Shown here in pieces: positions 56,187 to 64,000 of a stretch of 64,000 nt of DNA. The stretch lies in assembly GCA_022559845.1 (NCBI GenBank), contig CM040126.1, positions 229,964,641 to 230,028,640 of the forward strand, in the 5' to 3' direction. The translations under genes were made by a program, and so were the position numbers. Numbering within the stretch: position 1 is the stretch's first letter; every line of letters begins with the position of its first letter. This DNA is from Amorphophallus konjac. Lineage: Eukaryota > Streptophyta > Magnoliopsida > Alismatales > Araceae. A model generated the notes under the pieces. It did not search any database and had not been told where the DNA came from. It worked only from the letters and a program-made list of their open reading frames with translations.

Positions 56187-56366
56187 GAAAATGGTCAGAC
56201 GATCGGCGTCCATCGAATCAATCTCTGAATCTGACGATTCTGAAACAATGGCTAGGTGGTCCCGTCCTTGATCAAGTTCATTGATACTTTGCCATGTTAC
56301 TATTGGCCGTTCCACGGAGGAGCCACTTGTCCCCTGCCCGGCCGCAGAAGAGGTCGTTCAGGCCAT
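56187..56366 (-). pseudogene. First exon of the Tat2 antisense PMD gene
   Basis: Minus-strand ATG at 56366 opens a 60-codon frame with one TGA at codon 3 (expected Arg or Trp), then TTSSAAGQGTSGSSVERP and ESSDSEIDSMDADRLTIF. It lies directly against the truncated Tat1 LTR. On the other side of Tat1, at 36964, a minus-strand PMD frame continues. A TTAATTTCAG just before the ATG looks like an intron acceptor, so a leader intron is likely. Assignment to the same gene is inference from position, strand and acidic composition. Confidence 0.5.
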
Positions 56367-57547
56367 TGACTGAAATTAAAGAAGCAACAAAGTCAGAAAG
56401 GGAAATGATGTCAAAAGAAATTTATGGCAAAATTTTGGCAGAGTCTCCCCTTAGCTGGGAGCGTCCGAGAACAAAGGGGAACACGTCCACTGTTAAGCCA
56501 GGACGGTCCCTAAAAATAGAGCCACGGGTGATGAACACCTGGGACGAATGGACGAGGGGGGGTATTAGTTCCGAGGGCTAGCCTTCTAGGAACCTCCCGA
56601 AGCCATTTTATCAATTGAATCCCTCTAAGCTTGATTGAACTGGGGCCTCGACTGGACTCGGCCTCTTAGCCTAATGCCGCCTCCCACGCCGTCGAGGGCC
56701 CAAAGCTCAGGATGATAGCGGCAGCCCCAGTCTCTGCTCGCCACCACCGCCGTTGATGATCGGAGGAGGAGATGGCCACGGGGCCGAGAGAGAGAGCAGG
56801 GAAGCTCACTTCACCGCCTCTTCTACCACGATCGTCATCGGCAAAAGCGATGGCAGAGGCTACCCGCCGCCGCGATGCCCTCACCGACCGTGAGGAAGAA
56901 GAAGGAAGACGGGGGGAAACCCACCGCTTCACCGATGAGCTCGCCAGAGTAGAAGAGGGTGAGGACGCCCACCGAGGACCACCGCGAGGGGACGCCTCAC
57001 CGGAAACGAGGAGGGAGATGAAGAAGCCTCCGCTGCGATGGTGAAGATGAGGGGAGAGTGCGAAGGAAGAAGGAAAGTGTAAAACCCTTAAAAGATTCGA
57101 AGGGTTTTAAAGAAGAGCAGAGGGGGGACGAACCGGTGGCCACGCCACCGACTCAAGTCCGAGCCCGCCGCCGTCTCGATGGCCAAAGCGCCACCGATTC
57201 GGCATATCAAGGAGGCCACCGCCTAAAGCCAAATGCCCACCGATTCGACGGGCTGAAGCTCCACTGACTCGGCACACTAAGACTGCCACCGACTCAAGCT
57301 CAAACTTGCCACCATATCAGATGGTCCAGGCCACTACCAACTTGACGCACTGAAGGCGTCACCAACTCGGCAGACTGATGACGCCACCGCCTTGGCATAT
57401 TGAAAGCATTACCGACTCGCATCCCCAAGTCATGTCATCGACTCAAGATGAAGTGGGCCCCACGTGTCGAAGCCTGATAAAGCAAATACATCCGCGGACC
57501 CCGCTCCGCTCATCCTTCGCACGTGACATCCGTGGATGGGGGGCATT
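56367..57547. other. Flank of Tat2 antisense gene, GC-rich, no clear gene
   Basis: Open frames at 56666-57044 on both strands are low-complexity (Arg/Glu or Ser/Pro rich) and I do not call them. A degenerate 25-bp repeat follows at 57140-57445. It ends with a G-rich purine tract (TGGATGGGGGGCATT, 57533-57547). Confidence 0.5.
57140..57445 (+). repeat. Degenerate 25-bp minisatellite
   Basis: Ten or more units of 24-27 bp around the core GCCACCGACTCGGCA(C/T)A(C/T)TGAAG. The first units are further apart (about 46 bp). The units are strongly diverged. Confidence 0.65.
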
Positions 57548-57583
57548 TGTTGACACACAAAATATGATTGGGCAGTAATCATG
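57548..57583 (+). mobile_element. Start of a 3' LTR (Tat2), interrupted by LARD
   Basis: TGTTGACACACAAAAT follows a GGGGGGCATT purine tract, the usual layout of PPT and 3' LTR start. Only 36 bp are seen before the LARD-like element begins. The rest should lie beyond the window's right end. Confidence 0.45.
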
Positions 57584-60500
57584 TGTAATGCCCTAGATCT
57601 TGATGGATCTTTTGCAGGTCTTGTTGGATCTTTGCTGGATCTTTTGGATCTGTTTCGGATTGGTTTCGTGGAGTTTCGGTTCGCTTTTGTGGCTTCCGAG
57701 TTGAGTTTGACGAGCCGTGTGAGTTTTTCTCACGTACTAGTTACGGAACCCTACGGTGAGTTTGTTTGTCGATTCTCGAACTCGTGGATGCTACAACGAC
57801 GATGTACTCTTCGAGCCAGTCGTTTCGGCTATTTTTGCGTATTTTTCTAAATTTGTGCATTTTCGGCGCATTTTCGGAATTTTTGAAAATTAGGAAAATT
57901 TCCTAATTTCTTTTCTTTTTATTTCCTTTTTCCTCTATCTTCCTCCTCACTCTCGCGATCTCACTCTCTCTCTCCCGTTCTCTCTCGTTCTTCCCCCTCT
58001 TTGGCCCCGGCTGCAGACGGAGCGATCGTGGGCGGGTTGGCGAGGCTGTGGAGCTGTCGAGGTGCGCGATGGGGCGAGGATCGGATCGATTCTGGTGCGA
58101 TCCCGAACGGTGGATTCAAAGCCGGTGAAATCGGTTCGAGAGTGGATTTCGGCGTGGTTTAGTCCCTTCGGGGCACGGTTTCTTCGGTGGAGGTAGGGTG
58201 ACTGATCCTTACTTCATCCTCTCCGTTTTCCCCGCCATTGCACGTCGTTCGGCTAGGAAACGGTCGAGTTTGGGCTTATTTTGCCTAAACCGTGATTTTC
58301 GTGGTTTTTAGGGTCGGCCGGTAAACGGTGACCATTTGCGGTGTAGTTAGTTTCTAACTGACCGCAGGGATGTTAGGATCCCATCCACGTTGATTTTGTG
58401 TGATTTGGTGTTCATTCGAGGCCGGTAGAAGCCCGGGAACCTCGGTGACCCATTTTGGGTGGATTTGATGAAATCGCCCGGATCGTGTGTTTTTGAGCTT
58501 GCATGTGGGGTTTTGAGTCCCCTGGTGTTGTCATTTGTCATTGTGGTTTGTTTCCCCTGCATTTCGACGTGAATGGGGCGTGGAACGGGCCGATTCGGCC
58601 ATTCCTATGTTTTCCCGCCGTATGGGAAGTAGCGGTCGTGCCAGCAACGGTTACTTGCTTCTGACGGTCCTACGATAGACCGCCGTTTGATTTGGCATTC
58701 TTGTGAGTTTTGGCTTTTGGGTGTGTGACGGCCTTCGTCTGGCGCGTCACACCCATGTAACGCGCCTGAACCTGTGCGTTACATGCCGTTTGTCATTTTG
58801 TGGGTTGAGTATGGCGGTTCCTCTGACGGCCTGGTCCTGGCCGTTACTTGCTATTTGACCGACGTTTGACCTGTTGAGGCGGTGCCTCCAGCGGTCGTGT
58901 CCCTATCCGTTGTTTGAGTGTAACGCGCCTGCCCCTGGCCGTTACATTCTGTTTTGGCCGAGCTTCGGTGGTTGTGCCCGTTGGAAGTAACGGATGTGCC
59001 CCCGTGCGTCGTCATGGTATAACGCGCTTGCCTCTGGCCGTCGTTTGTTGTTTTGCGCTGGGTTGAGGGTGGCTGCGCCATTGAGAGTAACGCGTAGGCT
59101 CCTGCGCGTCGTTTGGTTGTGACGCCTCTCCCCTGCCGCGTTGTTTGGTTGTAACGCGCCTGACGTTGTGCGTTACTTTGCTTTGATTTGGGTGGCTGTG
59201 CACGTTGTGAATAACGCGCTAACCCCCGTGCGTCGTTTGCTTATAACGCGCCTGGTGCTGTGCGTTACTTGGCTTTAGTGTGGTTTTGTAGGTTGTCAGG
59301 GTGGTGAGCGACGGCCTGTTGCCTGTCCGTCGTTTGGGAAATAACGGCCCCGACCTAGACCGTCGCATGTTTATAGCGGTCTAGGGCTCGTGCGTTACTT
59401 TCCTTGTGTCTTGGTTTTCTGCCCGTTGATTCCTGTGTATCTTGGCTTGGCCTTGTGGTCTGCCCGTTGTCTCGTGGATGTCTCTTGACGTCCTATGAGG
59501 GTTAAGACTACGTTGTAAGGTAGCCAGGAGTCTCCTTACTTGCGGTAGGATAGTCTATCCTACTTTCGCTTGTATGCTGTTGTTGTTTGGTTCAGGTCAA
59601 CCCGGTCTGACCTAGTGGTTGACGTGGGACCTTATCTGTGCGTGTCTTGGCGGTTCTATCCTGTCCGAGACACTGCTTCTGGATGCTTCGAGGTGTTGTT
59701 CTACCTCGGTTTACGTGTCCAGCTGTGCTGAGGGTTCTTGACGTTTCCCTTAGGTCTCCGTGTTGTTTTCTGCGGAGCGTGGTTTCTTCTGGCTTAGGAT
59801 TAGACCGATTGGCGGCTTGTTCCGCTGTTTGTGACGATCTTGCCGTTGAGTTGTTTGACTCAAGGATCGTTACGTGGTAGGTCTAGTTGCCTGGTCCTGA
59901 GTCTGTGGGCGGTTGTTTAGCTGCCTGGGTGCTTCATCTTGCACGTGACGGGCTTTTCTTAGCTGTCTGTGCTGTAGCGCCTGTGTTTTAGAGTTCGTGC
60001 CTTGTGAGCCTCCCCTAGTTATTGTAGCCATAGGCTGTTTGCCGACCCACCGGGAGTGGTGGAGGGGTCCTTTTTCCTGTGGCGTTTGGTACGTACGGTT
60101 TTTAAGCTAGTTCCGTAGGCCCCGGCCAGCGGTAGCGTCCTACCGAGGGGAATACTAGCTAGAGGCCTGACCTAGGTAGAGGTCGGTGTGTGCACACGTG
60201 GTCAGGGACTGGGGACTTGCGCCGATGGGCGTGGCCCTGACTAGTCACTCACAGTTGGTGCCGTTCCTTGGGACTTTTGTTCCTTGGACTTGGTTCTCGT
60301 GTGTCTTGTCCTTGAGTGACATGACACTTGTGCACAGTGTAAGTCGTCAGTGGACGCAACTGGCTGTTCTTCTGGGAGGAGGGTGCTCCTGTCGCTTGGT
60401 GCTGTGACTCTCGCGTTTTCTTGTGCGCTGTGACCTTTGCGAGTTGCCCTCTTGTGGCTGTACTCGAGGTCGGTGTTTTGTCATTTGCATGACGTTCTAG

Positions 60501-61310
60501 TCATGCGTGGGGCTGTGTGCACGACGTCTCCTGTCGTGTTTTGCGTTTGTTTTCGGTGTCGGCGTCTGCCTTCGCCTTTGTTTTGGCTGACGGATTGGGT
60601 TACCCTACTGCGCGAGTTTGGGGTCGACCGTCTGTTGCCGTTTGGAGTAGTTTAGGGTGCCGAGTTCTCCTCGGTGGCCGTTGTTCCGTGTTTTACGGCC
60701 TCGCTCTTCTTGTTGTTGAGCTCCCCTCTCCTGCCTATTCCCTACTCCTGCTATACCTGTTCTGTTTATAGCTTTGTAGTGTAGCTTTTTCCTGCCTTGC
60801 TGCACCTGCTGTCTTTGTTGTTGCTTCCGTTGCTCTGTGCATTTTTCAGTGGGGATTCGCGTGACCCCTACTGAGTTTCTGTTGAGACTCACCCCTATTG
60901 CTCTTCAGGTGGGTTTCGCCGTCTGCCTCTACTGTTCCTGGTGGAGTGCGTTCGCTGTAGCTGCTAGCTGTGCCTGCGTCGGGTCTTCCCCGACTTCAGT
61001 GTACGTTCCTTTCCGTCAGACTGCACTGTGATAGACTTGTTGTCTTTCCTTTGGGACTGGACTCTATGTATAATTGTAAAATTTGAATTATTAATGAAAA
61101 GGTAATTTTATTTCTGCTACTTTAGCAATCCATTGTAATGAAATTTAATTACTTACTGTTATATCTGCTGGCTTCAATGTATTCCACACACACTCCTTTT
61201 TCCCTTCGGCGCTTTCCCGCGCTTGGGAGGCCTCGCGGGTCCCATGTGGTATCACGTGTATTCGGTATTTATACCGGGTACACGGGGTATCCGGAATCTG
61301 GGTCGCTACA
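57584..61310 (+). mobile_element. 5' LTR of LARD-like element
   Basis: Starts TGTAATGCCC, ends GGGTCGCTACA. A CT-rich block lies at 57925-58000, inverted-repeat array at 58757-59410, GT-rich sequence after that. An AT-rich island at 61060-61160 may hold the 3' processing signals. No gene is supported. Confidence 0.88.
58757..59410. repeat. Array of GTAACGC/GCGTTAC inverted repeats in LARD LTR
   Basis: About a dozen imperfect palindromes of 26-30 nt. Clear copies are 58757-58782, 58919-58946, 59152-59175 and 59250-59272. The left arm is (G)TAACGCGCCTG and the right arm is C(T)GTGCGTTAC or GGCCGTTAC. Several copies have the right arm changed to GCGTCGTTT. Confidence 0.8.
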
Positions 61311-61312
61311 GC

Positions 61313-61324
61313 TGGTATCAGAGC
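61313..61324 (+). promoter_or_regulatory. Primer binding site, initiator tRNA-Met (LARD)
   Basis: TGGTATCAGAGC two bases after the LTR end. Confidence 0.95.
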
Positions 61325-63323
61325 AGTGTTCTGAGATGTTCGGAGTTCTTTTCTGAGCTATCAGATCATTGTCGTGTGAAATACATGGAAATCCAGATAT
61401 ACAGTTACCAGAGTCCTCAAGGTCCAGTACAGTCTCTTGCTGGCGTAGGTGTTGCGATGGGAAATCACGGTGTCCTTTGCGTGTGGTCTTGTACATGCTT
61501 TGTTGGCGGTGTACGAGATGGTTTTGCTCTCGTCTGGGTGTGACGAGGTGCTTCGTTCGGTTTTGAAGTTGGTCTCGATCGTGTTGCACTCGGCAGCGTT
61601 TGTCGGTTGGCATTAACCTGCAGTGCCTTGTTCGAGCTGTTTTCTGTGCTTTTGCTCAGGTAGCTTGTGACTTTTAGCGTTGGTGTGATGGCCATGAACG
61701 TTCTTACGTTGCTTTGGTTGTCCCAGCTTGAGTTCGTGTAGCTCCTGATGCATCGTTGTTTTGGTTGTTTCGATTGTTGTGTTGCCTCGATTGAGAAGTT
61801 GCTCGAGCGAGCCTAGGATTTTCCCTTCCTGGTGAGCTTTTGTGGTCGAGCTTGTTGCTTCTCGTCCTTCTTGGTGAAGCTTTTTCGAGGTTTGCCTTGG
61901 AATTGTTGTCTTGGTGATGCCTTTGTCCTGTGTCTGCTTAAGTGTAGACAGCTTTGTTTTGAGCCTGATCTGTCCCTTGTTGTATGGTTGCTTGGCTTTC
62001 GACTCCATGATGGTGTTAAGAGCTGTTGTGCACCGTGTTGTCGTGCTGTATTCGTTAGCCGACGTGTTGTGAAGGCTCATTTATCGTTTCAGGACGTGAA
62101 GGTAAGCTGAGACTGATGCTTTTCCTTGTGCGTTGTGCTGAAGCTGGTGCTCTTCTTCTGTTGCACTTAGGCTCCTTGTAATCGGTTGTTCGCGAGATCG
62201 GTACTCGTGGCGTGTTAATTGCGATTTTTGTTGATTGCGATGACGCCTGGTGTGTGCTGAGATGCGATTTCTGATGTTGTTCTGTTGCCTGTGCGCGTTG
62301 TTGAGAGTGCAGCTACTTTGTGTGGGTTGGCTACCCGCTTGTCGTGAGGTTTGTTCTTTCTCGATGTGACTTCGTCTTGGCTTCTCGTGCCTTGACATTG
62401 TCGCTACCGTGCCATTGCTGGTAGTTTTCGGGTGTTTGTATGCTGTTGGCATTGGTATTTGCGAGTGATGGGGAATTTGTCAGCATTCCTTGCTGATTGA
62501 GTACCCTTTGCTCTGCATTTCTTTCTTGGTGTGGTGCTCTCGAGGCGTGTTGTTAGTCCTTGAGTTGAGTTAACCGAGATCGTTGTTGTCATTTTTCGTT
62601 GTTGTGGGTCTTCTCTTGGTGAGCAGTCTGATGCGTGACCCGTTCCTGTGTGGTTGTGTGCTCAGCTGTTCTTGTGCCTTGTTGTGACCTTGCTTGCAGT
62701 GGTGTTCCTTGGCTCTGTGTGTTGTGCGGAGCTGGAATCCTGCAGGTGGCCGTTGTGTTGTTTTGGCGCTGTTTCTTTATGATTTTGTGTTCTTATCTTG
62801 GACCCTTGTCTTGTCAGTTAGCTTTGCTGTGCTCCCTTTTCCTCCGGTGGAGTTAGCTTGCGACTCGATCAGATGTGATATCTGAGTGAGTGCTGACTTG
62901 ATGGTGTTTTTGGTCCAGTGGTGTTGTTGTCGTTGGCGTTCTGTGTGCCAGGTGTTCCCTGTTACCTTTGGCACTGGAGCCGATGATGTGGTCGAGCTGT
63001 CAGCTGAGAGGACTGTGTCTCCTTGTGTGAGCTGCCGCTTGCCGTGTTGTCGTTGTGTTTCTCGGTTGTCTGTTGTCGTGGCTGTCGTGTCTCTATTTCT
63101 GGTGAGACGTAAACGACGTTGCCCTTGCTTCGGAGATGTCAGATGTGTTCACTTTGGTGCCATACTCGTGCTGTAGACTTGTTGTCTTGGAAGCTAGAGT
63201 GTGTACCTGTAATTGTGATCTGACGGTGTTCCTCTGAGCTGTGTTTTCCGAGATTTGTGCTGTTGGGTTGTTCTTCCCTGCTTCTCCTTTGTTAGTCCTT
63301 AATTTCGAGGGTGAAATTTCATA
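61325..63323 (+). other. Non-coding interior of LARD-like element
   Basis: Strongly G/T-biased on the plus strand (many TTG, GTG, CTTG). Frames on both strands are short, have no recognisable motif, and owe their length to composition bias. No Gag, protease, RT or integrase motif is seen. Confidence 0.8.
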
Positions 63324-63336
63324 AAGGAGGGGAGGA
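63324..63336 (+). promoter_or_regulatory. Polypurine tract of LARD-like element
   Basis: AAGGAGGGGAGGA immediately before TGTAATGCCC. Confidence 0.9.
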
Positions 63337-64000
63337 TGTAATGCCCTGGATCTTGATGGATCTTTTGCAGGTCTTGTTGGATCTTTGCTGGATCTTTTGG
63401 ATCTGTTTCGGATTGGTTTCGTGGAGTTTCGGTTCGCTTTTGTGGCTTCCGAGTTGAGTTTGACGAGCCATGTGGGTTTTTCTCACGTACTAGTTACGGA
63501 ACCCTACGGTGAGTTTGTTTGTCGATTCTCGAACTCGTGGATGCTACAGCGACGATGTACTCTTCGAGCCGGTCGTTTCGGCTATTTTTGCGTATTTTTC
63601 TAAATTTGTGCATTTTCGGCGCATTTTCAAAATTTTTGGAAATTAGGAAAATTTCCTAATTTCTTTTCTTTTTATTTCCTTTTTCCTCTCTCTTCCTCCT
63701 CACTCTCGCGATCTCACTCTCTCTCCCCCGTTCTCTCTCGTTCTTCCCCCTCTTTGGCCCCGGCTGCAGACGGAGCGATCGTGGGCGGGTTGGCGAGGCT
63801 GTGGAGCTGTCGAGGTGCGCGATGGGGCGAGGATCGGATCGATTCTGGTGCGATCCCGAACGGTGGATTCAAAGCCGGTGAAATCGGTTCGCGAGTGGAT
63901 TTCAGCGTGGTTTAGTCCCTTCGGGGCACGGTTTCTTCGGTGGAGGTAGGGTGACTGATCCTTACTTCGTCCTCTCTGTTTTCCCCGCCATTACACGTCG
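63337..64000 (+). mobile_element. 3' LTR of LARD-like element, first 664 bp
   Basis: Matches 57584 onward almost base for base to the window end; differences are mostly A/G or C/T transitions. Confidence 0.93.

Larger units (their letters stand above)
57584..64000 (+). mobile_element. LARD-like non-autonomous LTR element
   Basis: 5' LTR 57584-61310 (TGTAATGCCCT...CGCTACA, 3727 bp), an iMet PBS two bases later, a 2012-bp interior without coding signal, a purine tract and a 3' LTR from 63337 that runs off the window. The two LTR starts differ at about 2-3% of positions by eye. The interior's end (TTTCGAGGGTGAAATTTCATAAAGG then the LTR) resembles the end of G2 and other Tekay elements, so a Tekay-like partner could supply its enzymes. 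The target duplication is expected to be TCATG (57579-57583); the other copy is outside. Confidence 0.85.

Noticed and set aside
56666..57044. Open frames on both strands, Arg/Glu or Ser/Pro rich
   Set aside because: GC-rich simple composition leaves both strands open; no domain seen. Could be leader of the antisense gene, but not enough to call.
61138..63176. Many 60-155 codon frames in the LARD interior, both strands
   Set aside because: They come from G/T composition with few stop codons, have no motif and overlap each other; no codon pattern supports them.

Overview
The window is repeat-rich plant nuclear DNA, probably from an angiosperm. Every recognisable coding segment belongs to an LTR retrotransposon or to a gene carried by one: Ty3/gypsy Tekay/Del-type chromovirus, Ty3/gypsy Tat/Ogre-type, Ty1/copia Sirevirus-type, and two non-autonomous LTR elements. 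I found no ordinary host gene, tRNA, rRNA or CRISPR array. All work is by eye from the sequence, so lineage names rest on motif recognition and not on a search.

Layout. (1) 1-4740: right-hand end of a minus-strand Tekay-like element (G1): 5'UTR tandem repeats, iMet PBS and a 4.4 kb 5' LTR. (2) 4741-12230: plus-strand Tekay-like element (G2): decayed protease-RT-RNase H-integrase and a 4 kb 3' LTR; G1 is inserted in its gag/protease part. (3) 12231-19306: plus-strand Sirevirus-like element A, decayed pol and 3' LTR; G2 is inserted at its gag/protease border. (4) 19307-34048: minus-strand Sirevirus-like element B, with gag, pol up to RT and a 5' LTR; A is inserted in its RT. (5) 25399-33070: a complete non-autonomous element X inside B's LTR, with 5-bp target duplications. 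X has one long frame joining a Gag head to an integrase-C-terminal/chromodomain tail, with no protease, RT or integrase core. (6) 34049-36964 and 56187-57547: two halves of an antisense, intron-containing plant-mobile-domain (PMD) gene and its flank, probably the 3' part of an old Tat-type element (Tat2). (7) 36965-56186: a 19 kb Tat/Ogre-type element (Tat1) that splits that gene. Tat1 has LTRs, gag, a protease remnant with G-patch, RT, dual RNase H and integrase, and its own antisense, intron-containing PMD/coiled-coil gene, partly duplicated. (8) 57584-64000: a LARD-like non-autonomous element with 3.7 kb LTRs and a 2 kb non-coding interior; it appears to interrupt the start of the Tat2 3' LTR.

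Most interesting signals: the Gag-chromodomain element X; two different PMD genes with introns carried antisense in Tat-type elements; and short CpG-containing inverted repeats or short direct motifs arrayed in the LTRs of four unrelated lineages, in Tat1 and Sirevirus directly upstream of the TATA box. Almost all pol genes are pseudogenes. Many of their stops are at codons expected to be Trp, Gln or Arg, as expected from C-to-T decay of methylated DNA.
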